Shown: positions 31,619 to 40,389 of the stretch, in pieces | Layout: each line of letters begins with the position of its first letter | Numbering within the stretch: the stretch's first letter is position 1 | DNA from: Chryseobacterium sp. W4I1 | GTDB taxonomy: Bacteria; Bacteroidota; Bacteroidia; Flavobacteriales; Weeksellaceae | DNA length: 64,000 bases | Assembly: GCF_030816115.1 (NCBI RefSeq) | Contig: NZ_JAUSXQ010000001.1 | Span: forward strand, 124,001-188,000 | Direction of reading: 5' to 3' | Made by a program: the position numbers and the translations under genes | The notes under the pieces: generated by a model | Database searches by the model: none | Seen by the model: only the letters and a program-made list of their open reading frames with translations | What the model was told of the DNA's origin: nothing

Positions 31619-33682
31619 GGTTATTAATGTATTGAAAATGAAATCAGGCACCAAAGCATAGTGCGATAATTTCATGCTGATTGAAGCTCTTCCACTCGTC
31701 AGCGTTCTCAGATCGGAAATATACCCGAACGTTGAGGACAAAGGAACTTCAGCCGTGAAAATTTTTCTTCCTGATCTTTCATCAATGGATGAAATAATTC
31801 CCCTTCTCCGGTTAATATCAGCAGTTACAGCACCTGTGTATTCTTCAATACTCTGGATCTCAACCTGCATGATGGGTTCCAAAAGCTTAGGACTGCATGA
31901 TAAAGCAGCCGCTCTGAATCCGTCTCTCGCAGCATTTTCAAAATCAAATGCGCCAGAATCCTGAGGATGGAAAGAACCGTCCAGAAGTCTGATCTTCATA
32001 CTTTCCAAAGGATAACCTTTTAAGGGCCCGTTTTCCATAGCTTCTCTAAAACCTTTTTCTACGGAAGGAATAAATTCACCCGGAATCACGCCTCCTTTGA
32101 TCAGGTTGATGAATTCCAATCCGGGTTCATTATTTTCTCTTGGCCCGATTTCAAAAGTGATATCGGCAAACTGTCCGCTTCCGCCATTCTGCTTCGAAAG
32201 TTTTTCCCTGTGAGTCCTGGTTTCCGTTAAAATCTCACGGTAAGACACTTTAGGTTTCCCCTGATTGACTTCTATACCATGATTCAGGCGGATCTTTTCC
32301 AGAGTGACCTCAAGGTGAAGCTCGCCCAGACCGCTCAACAAAGTTTCTCCGGTCTGCCGGTCTCTTTCCACGACTAAAGAAGGATCCTCTTCCTGAATTT
32401 TAGCCAGCACCAAACCGAAAGATTTCTCATCACTATTCGTTTTAGGCTCAATCGAAACTCTGATCACAGGAGCCGGAATGGTAATCGCTTCCAGAAGGAC
32501 AGGTTTCTCAACTGCGGATAAAGAATCTCCGGTTTTGGCATCCTTAATTCCTGTTAAAGCCACAATATCACCCGCTTTTCCTTCCTCTATCGATAACGTT
32601 TTGTCAGACTGCATCTTCAGAATTCTCGATATTCTGAAACTTTCTCCTGTTCTTACATTCAGAACCGTATCGCCGGATTTTATCGTACCGTAATACAGAC
32701 GGAGCATGGCCAGTCTTCCCACATGTTTATCGATTAGGACTTTAAAAACAAGACCTGAAAAAGATTCTGTTTCATTTCTTGCCAATTCTACAGCTTCTTC
32801 TGTCTCGGGATCTTTACCCTGGATAGCAGGAAGTTGATCCGGTGCCGGAAAATAGGTAACTATTGCATCCAAAAGAGGCTGTACCCCTTTGTTTTTAAAG
32901 GCAGAACCACAAAGAACAGGAACCGCGGCTCCGGATCTGCAGACTTTCTGCAAAGCTTCAGTGATCATTTCCTCGGGAATGCTGTTTTCAGGATTCATGT
33001 AAACCTCAAAGAACGTTTCATCGTATTCCGCGAGGGTTTCCATTAATTTCATCCTGTATTCATCGGCATCCGCTTTGTGATCCTCAGGAATTTCCTTTTC
33101 AATAATGGTTTCTCCGTTTTCATCCATCCAGTACAAAGCTTTCTGTCTGATTAAATCAATCACTCCTTCAAACTGGTCTTCAGCTCCGATCGGGATTTGA
33201 AGTGCCATAGGAACTGCATTAAGCTTCGTTTCAATCTCCTTAAGAACGGCGAAGAAATCGGCTCCAATTCTGTCCATTTTATTGATGAAGCAAATCTTTG
33301 AAATTCTATGTTTTTCAGCCTGGAACCAAACATTTTCGGTTTGCGGCTGAACCCCTGAAGAGGCACAAAACACAGCCACAACGCTATCCAGAACCCTTAA
33401 AGACCGCTCGACTTCCACTGCGAAATCGATGTGTCCGGGAGTATCAATGATATTAATGTTATAAACCGTTTCCTCTTTCTTCCATTGTGTGGAAACTGCT
33501 GCAGATGAAATGGTAATTCCCCTGCTTTTCTCCTGGATATCTTTATCCATTGTGGTATTTCCATCGTCTACATTTCCGATCTTATGAATGAGGCCTGTGT
33601 AATAAAGAAGCCTTTCCGTTAAAGTGGTTTTTCCTGCATCTACATGCGCTATGATTCCTATATTTCTTGTGTTATATTTCAT
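31616..33682 (-). CDS. fusA: Elongation factor G paralogue
   Basis: 688 aa translation GTPase with start at ATG 33680-33682 (MKYNTRNIGIIAHVDAGKTT); a longer in-frame start runs through the terminator hairpin and is rejected. G1 AHVDAGKTT, the switch region RGITI, G3 DTPGHIDF and G4 NKMD are intact, followed by domains II-V. EF-G drives translocation and, with RRF, ribosome recycling. It stands alone, not in an rpsL-rpsG-tuf operon, so it is probably a second, specialised EF-G. The leader peptide and terminator upstream suggest control by ribosome stalling, as for genes protecting translation. Whether it confers drug tolerance is unknown. Confidence 0.88.
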   Translation of the reverse strand: MKYNTRNIGIIAHVDAGKTTLTERLLYYTGLIHKIGNVDDGNTTMDKDIQEKSRGITISSAAVSTQWKKEETVYNINIIDTPGHIDFAVEVERSLRVLDSVVAVFCASSGVQPQTENVWFQAEKHRISKICFINKMDRIGADFFAVLKEIETKLNAVPMALQIPIGAEDQFEGVIDLIRQKALYWMDENGETIIEKEIPEDHKADADEYRMKLMETLAEYDETFFEVYMNPENSIPEEMITEALQKVCRSGAAVPVLCGSAFKNKGVQPLLDAIVTYFPAPDQLPAIQGKDPETEEAVELARNETESFSGLVFKVLIDKHVGRLAMLRLYYGTIKSGDTVLNVRTGESFRISRILKMQSDKTLSIEEGKAGDIVALTGIKDAKTGDSLSAVEKPVLLEAITIPAPVIRVSIEPKTNSDEKSFGLVLAKIQEEDPSLVVERDRQTGETLLSGLGELHLEVTLEKIRLNHGIEVNQGKPKVSYREILTETRTHREKLSKQNGGSGQFADITFEIGPRENNEPGLEFINLIKGGVIPGEFIPSVEKGFREAMENGPLKGYPLESMKIRLLDGSFHPQDSGAFDFENAARDGFRAAALSCSPKLLEPIMQVEIQSIEEYTGAVTADINRRRGIISSIDERSGRKIFTAEVPLSSTFGYISDLRTLTSGRASISMKLSHYALVPDFIFNTLIT

Positions 33683-33760
33683 TTTGCTGAATTTAAATTG
33701 TTGATTTTTGAGAATACGGGTTTGGTATTCTCCTCGTTTTGAGGTCTGAAATAAGGCAGC

Positions 33761-33790
33761 AAAAAAGACCCATCTGAACAGATAGGTCTT
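33761..33790 (-). terminator. Attenuator hairpin in the EF-G leader
   Basis: On the minus strand AAGACCTATC pairs with GATGGGTCTT (10 bp, one G-U) around UGUUCA, followed by at least six U. It lies between the leader peptide and the EF-G start. GUUCAGAU of this hairpin can alternatively pair with AUCUGAAU at the end of the leader peptide frame, giving a possible antiterminator. Confidence 0.75.
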
Positions 33791-33822
33791 CAATATATTT
33801 TTAGTAATAAAAGATCTAGGAA

Positions 33823-33909
33823 CTATTCAGATAAATATTGATTGCTGCCAGAGTACACAGCTCTCACAGGGTTACTTAAAGTTATTATATTTATCATTGT
33901 TGTTGACAT
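33823..33909 (-). CDS. EF-G leader peptide (28 aa)
   Basis: Minus-strand frame MSTTMINIITLSNPVRAVYSGSNQYLSE (shown in two parts: MSTTMINIITLSNP, then VRAVYSGSNQYLSE), from ATG 33909 to TAG 33823. It begins about 14 nt after the predicted transcription start and ends 33 nt before the terminator hairpin. The layout promoter, short ORF, terminator, gene is that of ribosome-mediated attenuation. There is no codon run for one amino acid, so drug- or translation-rate-dependent stalling is more likely than amino-acid attenuation. Confidence 0.6.
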   Translation of the reverse strand: MSTTMINIITLSNPVRAVYSGSNQYLSE

Positions 33910-33929
33910 TATTGATTTTTAATCGGTTG

Positions 33930-33959
33930 CAAAATTAAATAAATTTTTGAATTATCAAA
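33930..33959 (-). promoter_or_regulatory. EF-G promoter: TTTG, 18 nt, TAATTTTG
   Basis: On the minus strand the -33 TTTG is at 33959-33956 and the -7 TAATTTTG at 33937-33930, an exact fit to the Bacteroidota consensus. Confidence 0.7.
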
Positions 33960-34084
33960 ATTATTTTTGGTTAATTGAATTTAAACAAAGCATTAAGCCC
34001 AAACATAAATGTAGAAAAATAAGTAAAAATTCATAAAAATTTCTTAAAACAGAGAAGTACATTAGGCATTTATGAGAAAAATTT

Positions 34085-34092
34085 TATCTTTG
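34085..34092 (+). promoter_or_regulatory. -7 element (TATCTTTG) of the Ter cluster
   Basis: Exact TAnnTTTG box about 87 nt before the TTG start of the HAD gene. Confidence 0.45.
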
Positions 34093-34178
34093 GGAAGAAT
34101 AGCCAAATTAAACACTTGTTGATGATTAATAATTAAATCTTTTTCAAGAAGCTAAATAAAACTTTTAACTTAAAACTA

Positions 34179-34847
34179 TTGAAAACAGATATTGACATTC
34201 ACAACCACTGTCATTTTTCCTTTGACTTGTGGCTCACCTTAATAAAATCTCACCCTGAATTCAAGCAAAAAAGAGTTGAGCTGTTCACCTCGTTTTTTGA
34301 TGTAGATAAACCTATTGATAAGATTGCGAAAACCGTAAAATACTACGATGATCTCTGCAATACGATCAATGAAGTGACAGGAGGAAATATTGATACTTTT
34401 GAAATTTATTTAATGATCTTAGGATCATTGGATGTTGATATAAGACAGATAAATAATGAGAAGCTTGAGGGGTTTTATTTGAAAAGTGAAGAACTTTTTT
34501 TAGAATATAAGCCAGTTGTCATTTTTGAAAATATAAAAGAGTTTTTTGATCATATCAAAAATCAGGGAAAAACGGTGAATGTTTTAAGCAATACAGGATT
34601 TATCAAAGGAAGAACGATGCGGAAATTTCTGATTCAGGAAGAGCTGGATCAATACATAGATTTCCACATTTATTCTGATGAAATCAATATTTCCAAACCA
34701 AATCCTCTTATTTTTCAGGAAGTAAAAAACAACCTTAAAGACCAGGATCTTCCGATGCACCGGATCCTGCATGTTGGAGATAATCCGGTAGCAGATTATA
34801 AAGGGGCAAAAGACTTTGGCTTCAGTGCACACCTACTTAAACACTAA
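34179..34847 (+). CDS. HAD-superfamily hydrolase of a Ter cluster
   Basis: 222 aa, apparently started by TTG at 34179 because no ATG fits before motif I. FDLWLT (Asp16) is HAD motif I in the DxWxT variant, LSNTG is motif II, SKPNPLIF carries the motif III Lys, and HVGDNPVADYKGA is motif IV. HAD phosphatases and phosphoribosyltransferases are regular companions of TerD/TelA genes, where Anantharaman and Aravind proposed a Ter-linked nucleoside-like metabolite pathway. The gene is followed 7 bp later by the phosphoribosyltransferase. Confidence 0.82.
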   Translation: MKTDIDIHNHCHFSFDLWLTLIKSHPEFKQKRVELFTSFFDVDKPIDKIAKTVKYYDDLCNTINEVTGGNIDTFEIYLMILGSLDVDIRQINNEKLEGFYLKSEELFLEYKPVVIFENIKEFFDHIKNQGKTVNVLSNTGFIKGRTMRKFLIQEELDQYIDFHIYSDEINISKPNPLIFQEVKNNLKDQDLPMHRILHVGDNPVADYKGAKDFGFSAHLLKH

Positions 34848-34854
34848 TATTTAT

Positions 34855-35679
34855 ATGAATAAAAGATACAGCTTACACCACATTCATTCTGCAGATGAGT
34901 TCAGTTTCTCACCTGCAGAATACAGCTATTTTAAGTATGGCGATAAGTCGTATGCCGAAAAGTTTGCTAAAGAATTATTCAGCGGATTTATCGCAGAACA
35001 TGCAGATCTTTTAAACACTGAAAAAGAGATCGTGGTTCTTCCAAGCCCGTATATGGCCATTCCTACGGCTTCTAATTTTTTATGTTTTTTCTTTAAAAAG
35101 CATCTGGATTTGTACCTCTTTCAGAAAGGAATGAGATCCAGTATTTTATCAAAGATCAACCGTAAACATACTTATATTACGGATTATGGAAACCTTAATT
35201 TTGAAGACCGTAAAAATCTGATTGCCAATGATACGTATTATATCGATAAGGATTTTTTACGGGGGAAACTTTGTATTTTTATAGATGATATAAAAATTAC
35301 GGGAAGCCATGAATATACGGTGAACAGAATTTTGAACGAATATAAAGTAGAGGCAGATTTTATGTTCCTCTATTATGCGGAACTGATGAACTTTGACATT
35401 GATCCGAAGATTGAAAACCATTTCAATTATTATGCCGTGAAAAATGTAAAACACGTCGCAGAGGTAATGGGAAAGTCCAGTTTTGAATTTAATACAAGGA
35501 TCGTGAAATATATTTTAGGCCTGGATTCAAGTAATTTTGACTATCTTACGTCTAAAGTAAAAAAGGAGCAGATGGACCTGCTTCTGGAGCTGGCAATCAG
35601 CAACAATTATCATTTAATAAAAGAATACGAAAATAACATCAATACTTTAACGCAAACGGAACTATATTATGGCTATTAA
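34855..35679 (+). CDS. Phosphoribosyltransferase of a Ter cluster
   Basis: 274 aa from ATG 34855; an upstream TTG lies inside the HAD gene and is rejected. LCIFIDDIKITGSHEYT is the PRPP-binding loop (two Asp followed by TGS), and VVLPSPYMAIPTASNFL an upstream strand-loop of the type I PRTase fold. The enzyme probably transfers ribose-phosphate to or from a base. Together with the HAD enzyme it fits the proposed Ter-linked nucleotide pathway. It overlaps the TerD gene by 11 bp, so the two are translationally coupled. Confidence 0.8.
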   Translation: MNKRYSLHHIHSADEFSFSPAEYSYFKYGDKSYAEKFAKELFSGFIAEHADLLNTEKEIVVLPSPYMAIPTASNFLCFFFKKHLDLYLFQKGMRSSILSKINRKHTYITDYGNLNFEDRKNLIANDTYYIDKDFLRGKLCIFIDDIKITGSHEYTVNRILNEYKVEADFMFLYYAELMNFDIDPKIENHFNYYAVKNVKHVAEVMGKSSFEFNTRIVKYILGLDSSNFDYLTSKVKKEQMDLLLELAISNNYHLIKEYENNINTLTQTELYYGY

Positions 35680-36226
35680 CTTACAAAAAGGACAGAGAGA
35701 AAACATTAACGCACCTAAATTCACTGTAGGTTTAGGATGGGATATCAATAATACTTCTACAGGTACGGCATTTGACCTTGATGCATCTTTATTTTTGCTG
35801 GGCGATGACAAAAAATTAGTTTCAGACAATCACTTTATTTTCTATAATAATTTAGAATCTCCGGACAAATCTGTGATCCACACAGGAGACAATCTTACGG
35901 GTGAAGGTTCAGGGGATGATGAGCAGATCAAGATTGATCTTACAAAAATAGATTCAGCAATTCAGGAAATTACAGTAGTGGTAACCATCCACGATGCTGA
36001 TGCAAGAAAGCAGAACTTCGGACAGGTAAGAAATTCTTTCATCAGAATTTTCAATACGGATACCAACGAAGAAATCCTGAAATATGAATTAGACGAGGAT
36101 TTCTCTATTGAAACTGCTGTGGAATTCGGAAGAATCTACAACAGAAATGGAGAATGGAAATTTGAAGCTGTTGGGGCAGGACAGAGAGATGGCCTTGACA
36201 AATTCGTATCAATTTATCAAAAGTAA
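35669..36226 (+). CDS. terD: TerD-family protein
   Basis: 185 aa. Starts MAINLQKGQRENINA, and carries the TerD features FDLDASLFLL, the GDNLTGEGSGDDEQI acidic loop that binds calcium in TerD, and VTIHDADARKQNFGQV. TerD proteins are cytoplasmic, membrane-associated calcium-binding components of tellurite, phage and colicin tolerance systems. It lies 2 bp upstream of TelA. A second, more diverged TerD gene is at 38435. Confidence 0.93.
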   Translation: MAINLQKGQRENINAPKFTVGLGWDINNTSTGTAFDLDASLFLLGDDKKLVSDNHFIFYNNLESPDKSVIHTGDNLTGEGSGDDEQIKIDLTKIDSAIQEITVVVTIHDADARKQNFGQVRNSFIRIFNTDTNEEILKYELDEDFSIETAVEFGRIYNRNGEWKFEAVGAGQRDGLDKFVSIYQK

Positions 36227-36228
36227 TT

Positions 36229-37398
36229 ATGGACAATCAGGAAAACCAACCAATAGATCCAATGGGATCCATTGAACCTCTTAAAACATTTGAGCCTGCT
36301 CCGATGGCGCCACCAAGTCAGCCTGTACAAAATACAGCACCGGCAGTTCTTGTGGACAAAGAAGGAAATGTAAATCTGACTCAGCTACAGGTAGAAGAAC
36401 GTAAAAAATACGAGACTCTTGCCAATTCTATCGATGAGACCAATCCTGGTTCTATCGTGAATTATGGAGCAGAGCTTCAGAAAACTTTATCCAACCAGAG
36501 TGACAGTTTCTTAGGAAATGTAAGAAGATCCAACTCAGGAGAAGTGGGAGTACTTATTAATGATCTTTTAGTAGAATTGAACTATGTAGATGTTGATGAA
36601 CTTCAGCAGAACAAAGTCAAAAGCTTTCTGAGTAAGATCCCGTTCATGAAAAAGGTCATGACGCAGGTGGAAAATCTGTTCGCAAAATATGATAAGATCA
36701 TCAACAATATCGAGCAGATCGCTCATAAAGTAAATGCAGGGATCATCACTTCTACCAAAGATAATGCGGTTCTGCAAACTATTTTTGAAAGCAATGTGAA
36801 TTCCATCAAAGCAATTGAAGAACTCGTGATTGCAGGAAATGTAAGAATGGAAAGAGCTGCCGGAGAATTGGCCCAAATGGAAGCCGATCCGCAGAATTAT
36901 CAGGATTATCAGATCGCTGACAAAAGAGATTTCATCGCAAGATTAGACAGAAGAATGGCTGATCTTAAAGTGGTACGTATCATCATGATGCAGTCGCTTC
37001 CACAGATCAGGCTGGTACAGAACAATAACGTTTCTATTGCTGAAAAAGCACAGACCATCCTTACCACAACACTTCCGGTTTGGAAAAATCAACTTTCACT
37101 AGCTGTTGCGATGTACAGACAGCAGCAGAATATTGAAATCCAGCAGAAGGTATCTTCCACTACAGAAGCAATTCTGAAGAAAAATGCAGAACGTTTGGGT
37201 CAGAATTCTGTGAATGTAGCCAGAGCGAACGAACAGACCATCGTCTCTGTAGAAACATTGAGAGAAACAACTTCTATGTTGATCAACACCTTGAATGAAG
37301 TGAAACAGATCCAAAAGCAGGGTGCTGAAGGAAGAAGAAAACTGGATCAGGATCTTCAGACACTGGAACATGAATTAAAAGCAAACGTCAGAGGTTAA
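36229..37398 (+). CDS. telA: TelA/KlaA-like toxic anion resistance protein
   Basis: 389 aa, Pro-rich N terminus (about 1-45), then a long helical coiled-coil body typical of the TelA family, including FLSKIPFMKKVMTQVENLF and QNNNVSIAEKAQTILTTTLPVWKNQL. Soluble, no membrane segment. TelA proteins accompany TerD in tellurite and stress-tolerance clusters and are thought to work at the membrane face. It is in tight operon context with TerD. Confidence 0.9.
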   Translation: MDNQENQPIDPMGSIEPLKTFEPAPMAPPSQPVQNTAPAVLVDKEGNVNLTQLQVEERKKYETLANSIDETNPGSIVNYGAELQKTLSNQSDSFLGNVRRSNSGEVGVLINDLLVELNYVDVDELQQNKVKSFLSKIPFMKKVMTQVENLFAKYDKIINNIEQIAHKVNAGIITSTKDNAVLQTIFESNVNSIKAIEELVIAGNVRMERAAGELAQMEADPQNYQDYQIADKRDFIARLDRRMADLKVVRIIMMQSLPQIRLVQNNNVSIAEKAQTILTTTLPVWKNQLSLAVAMYRQQQNIEIQQKVSSTTEAILKKNAERLGQNSVNVARANEQTIVSVETLRETTSMLINTLNEVKQIQKQGAEGRRKLDQDLQTLEHELKANVRG

Positions 37399-37414
37399 AT
37401 AAGAGTATTCCACG

Positions 37415-38362
37415 GTGGGAGATGATGCAGCAACCATAATGTCTCAGAGCAGAAGAAGATTAACAAAGCTTAAACTTCTTGCTAATTTCTTTGAACATAT
37501 TGCAATTATATCTATTTACATTAAAACAGATATTATTCACAATTTATTTCAGGAAAATAAAACTCTGGACTACAATAAGCTGGAACTTTTCCACCTGCAG
37601 TATACCGACAGCCTCATTGAACTTCTCACCAAAATAAAGCGGCAGAAGGAAAATGATATGCTGGCTGTCATTAACGAAATTGAGGTCAACAGCAAATATA
37701 TTGAAGGTTTTGAAGAAAGACGCGTAGACAGTTTTCAGACCGACCGGAAGATGTACAGCGGTATATTTTCCCAGCATCTGAAAATGCTTTACAAAGACCT
37801 TACCGAAGATATTTTTACGGCAGACTGGAACAATGTGCTGTATTTCCATAAAAAATACGGCCAGGAATTCTATAGAACCAATGTGGATGAGGAACAGCTG
37901 AAATCCCAGCCCTTTCCCGCCTATCAGTATAGAGATTATGCGATAGAAAGGAAGCTGTTGGGCAGACTGAATATCCAGAGCTTTAAAGTACGGTTTGTCT
38001 GTGGTTATCTGATCGGGACAAATGAGTATGAACTTTTTAAAGTATTTCAGTTGGATGATCATTTTGTTTTCAGCATTGATGAAAAAAAACTCTACCTGTT
38101 TAATGGCGATCTTGAAAAACTTGATGTTTCCGAGAATCAGTCTAACCAGAGTTCGATTATCAATCAGTTGAAAAATAAAAATGAACTGCTGGAAAATTCT
38201 ATGAATGAAAAGAAAAGAACGATTCCGGCAGAAGTAGAAAACGTGCTGAAAGATTATCTTAAAAACCTTGAAAATATAGATATTATGAGTAAGATATTCG
38301 ATTTTGACGAAGAAACAAATATCCTGCGCGCAATGCTTAATTTAAATCTGAATAATAACTAA
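37415..38362 (+). CDS. Uncharacterised Ter-cluster protein (315 aa)
   Basis: No family recognised. The start is GTG 37415 or ATG 37439 (MSQSRRRLTK), the latter giving 307 aa. Helical and charged with no signal peptide. A central beta-rich stretch (VRFVCGYLIGTNEYELFKVFQLDDHFVFSIDEKKLYLF) precedes a C-terminal coiled coil. It lies 16 bp after telA and before a second TerD gene, so it probably forms part of the same membrane-associated stress complex. Confidence 0.72.
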   Translation: MGDDAATIMSQSRRRLTKLKLLANFFEHIAIISIYIKTDIIHNLFQENKTLDYNKLELFHLQYTDSLIELLTKIKRQKENDMLAVINEIEVNSKYIEGFEERRVDSFQTDRKMYSGIFSQHLKMLYKDLTEDIFTADWNNVLYFHKKYGQEFYRTNVDEEQLKSQPFPAYQYRDYAIERKLLGRLNIQSFKVRFVCGYLIGTNEYELFKVFQLDDHFVFSIDEKKLYLFNGDLEKLDVSENQSNQSSIINQLKNKNELLENSMNEKKRTIPAEVENVLKDYLKNLENIDIMSKIFDFDEETNILRAMLNLNLNNN

Positions 38363-38434
38363 TACGGAATTTGATGGGTAAATAGGCTGATAAGCACATT
38401 TATCTAAAATAAATAACAAACTAAACATACAAAG

Positions 38435-39043
38435 ATGGCTATTAACTTACAAAAAGGTCAAAGAATCAACCTGAAAAAGGAAAACGGTGCTGAGCTTACC
38501 CAAGCTTGTATAGGAATCAATTGGGGAGCAATCGAGAAAAAAGGACTTTTCGGAACCAAAAAAGAAGCAGTAGACTTAGATGGAAGCTGTATTTTATTTG
38601 ATTCAAACAAAACGCTTACAGAAGTAATCTATTTCGGAAACCTGAAATCAAGAAACGGTTCTGTAAAACACAGCGGTGATGACCTTACCGGAGATGTGAA
38701 TGGAGATGATGGATTAGACAATGAAGTGATCACAGTAGATTTCAGTCAGCTGGAACCGAATGTAGAGCACGTTGCATTGGTACTGAACAGCTACCAGGGA
38801 CAGGATTTCGGAACCATTCCTTTTGCTTCTATCCGTATCTATGAAGGAACGCCTACGAATGTAAGAGAGGTTTTCGCTAAATATGATATTGCCAACGATG
38901 CTTCTTTCAAAGGACACGTTGCCATGGTAATGGGTGTTTTCTACAAAAGAAACGGTGAATGGAAGTTCAATGCGATTGGAGATCCTACTTCAGACAGAAA
39001 ATTGGAGCAAACGATTCAGACCGTTCAGGCCAATTATTTATAA
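38435..39043 (+). CDS. Second TerD-family protein
   Basis: 202 aa. Begins MAINLQKGQRINLKKE, nearly the same as the TerD at 35669, then diverges. VDLDGSCILFDSNKTL and SGDDLTGDVNGDDGLDNE are the conserved acidic calcium-binding segments, and FYKRNGEWKFNAIGD the C-terminal motif. The shared first ten residues and differing remainder suggest an old duplication. Two or more TerD paralogues are usual in Ter clusters. Confidence 0.92.
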   Translation: MAINLQKGQRINLKKENGAELTQACIGINWGAIEKKGLFGTKKEAVDLDGSCILFDSNKTLTEVIYFGNLKSRNGSVKHSGDDLTGDVNGDDGLDNEVITVDFSQLEPNVEHVALVLNSYQGQDFGTIPFASIRIYEGTPTNVREVFAKYDIANDASFKGHVAMVMGVFYKRNGEWKFNAIGDPTSDRKLEQTIQTVQANYL

Positions 39044-39218
39044 TCAATAGATAATCAATAAGAATGAGCTTTGGTTCATTCAGAAAAAATGAATAGTTTT
39101 ACAGGACTGAGCGAAAACTTATTTATAAAATTGATATCAGAATAAAATCATTAAAAATTAGCAATATTTGTGCATATCGTACATCTATTGCTTTTATCAT
39201 ATAATAACATAAACTGAA

Positions 39219-40259
39219 GTGGAACATCACAGTATTTTAGAATTGCACCCTGGCTTGGTGTGGGGATTTGCGGTAACGGTCGTTATCATGCTGCTCCTGG
39301 ATTTAGGAGTATTCAACAAAAAAAGCCATGAAGTATCATCCAAAGAAGCTACCATCTGGTCTATCGTATGGATTTCATTATCCATGATATTTTCAGGAGT
39401 AGTGTATTGGGTTTTCAATACAGACGGAAGTCCTGAAAGCCATGCCGTGGCCGTAGAGAAATTTACGCAGTATCAGGCCGCCTACTGGATTGAAAAGGCC
39501 CTTTCTGTGGATAACTTATTCGTATTTATCCTTGTTTTCGGGTTCTTTAAAGTTCCGAAATACCTTCATCACAAAGTTCTCTTCTGGGGAATTATCGGAG
39601 CCCTGATCTTCAGAGCAATATTTATCTTTGCCGGAGTAGGATTGATTAACCTGACCTACCTTCCTGAAATGAATATCTTTGGAAAAGCAGTTCAGATCAA
39701 CGTAGTAATGGCTCTATTTGGTCTTTTCCTTGTGTATGCCGGGATTAAATCCTGGGGTGATGGCGATGGTGATGATGACGAAGACTATAGTGATACGGCA
39801 GGAGCAAGACTAATCAAAAGTTTCTGGAAAGTTTCCGATAATTATGATGGTGATAAATTCTTCACGATCCAAAACGGGATCAAGATGGCAACACCACTTT
39901 TAGTTGTAGTGGGAGTTATTGAATTTACTGACGTTCTTTTCGCAGTAGACTCAATTCCGGCGATCTTTGCGATCTCTAATGATCCGTTCATCCTTTATAC
40001 ATCGAACATTTTCGCCATCTTAGGATTAAGATCATTATATTTCCTATTGGCGAATTTCATTCACATGTTCAGCAAACTTCCTTATGGACTGGCGATTATC
40101 CTGTCATTTATTGGGGTTAAAATGCTGATCGCACCGTGGATTCATATTTCATCTCCGGTTTCATTAGGAATTGTAGGAGGGGTATTGGTAATCTCCGTTC
40201 TTGCTTCTATTATCTTCCCTGAAAAAGAAGATGACGAAAAAGAAACATTAGAAAAATAG
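39219..40259 (+). CDS. terC: TerC-family integral membrane protein
   Basis: 346 aa with a GTG start at 39219. Eight or nine hydrophobic membrane segments contain the TerC signatures AYWIEKALSVDNLFVFILVFGFF and ATPLLVVVGVIEFTDVLFAVDSIPAIFA, whose acidic residues inside membrane helices are implicated in metal ion transport (Alx/TerC). An acidic cytoplasmic loop (GDGDGDDDEDYSD) lies near residues 180-194. It is separated from the second terD by 175 bp without a terminator. Closes the Ter cluster. Confidence 0.93.
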   Translation: MEHHSILELHPGLVWGFAVTVVIMLLLDLGVFNKKSHEVSSKEATIWSIVWISLSMIFSGVVYWVFNTDGSPESHAVAVEKFTQYQAAYWIEKALSVDNLFVFILVFGFFKVPKYLHHKVLFWGIIGALIFRAIFIFAGVGLINLTYLPEMNIFGKAVQINVVMALFGLFLVYAGIKSWGDGDGDDDEDYSDTAGARLIKSFWKVSDNYDGDKFFTIQNGIKMATPLLVVVGVIEFTDVLFAVDSIPAIFAISNDPFILYTSNIFAILGLRSLYFLLANFIHMFSKLPYGLAIILSFIGVKMLIAPWIHISSPVSLGIVGGVLVISVLASIIFPEKEDDEKETLEK

Positions 40260-40281
40260 TAAATATTTTTTATTGAAATAC

Positions 40282-40311
40282 AAGCTCCTGAAGTCTATTC
40301 TTCAGGAGCTT
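40282..40311 (+). terminator. Terminator after terC
   Basis: AAGCTCCTGAAG and its exact complement around TCTATT, followed by TTTTAT: a 12-bp perfect stem. Confidence 0.85.
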
Positions 40312-40389
40312 TTTTATCTAAGTCCACTTATATCCTTTCCAGACTCCAGCTTCGTAATATTAATTTTTAACTTAATGTCAGATTATTGA

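Noticed and set aside
33683..33793. Longer EF-G N terminus
   Set aside because: The extension would translate the terminator hairpin, and EF-G proteins start just before the AHVDAGKTT motif.
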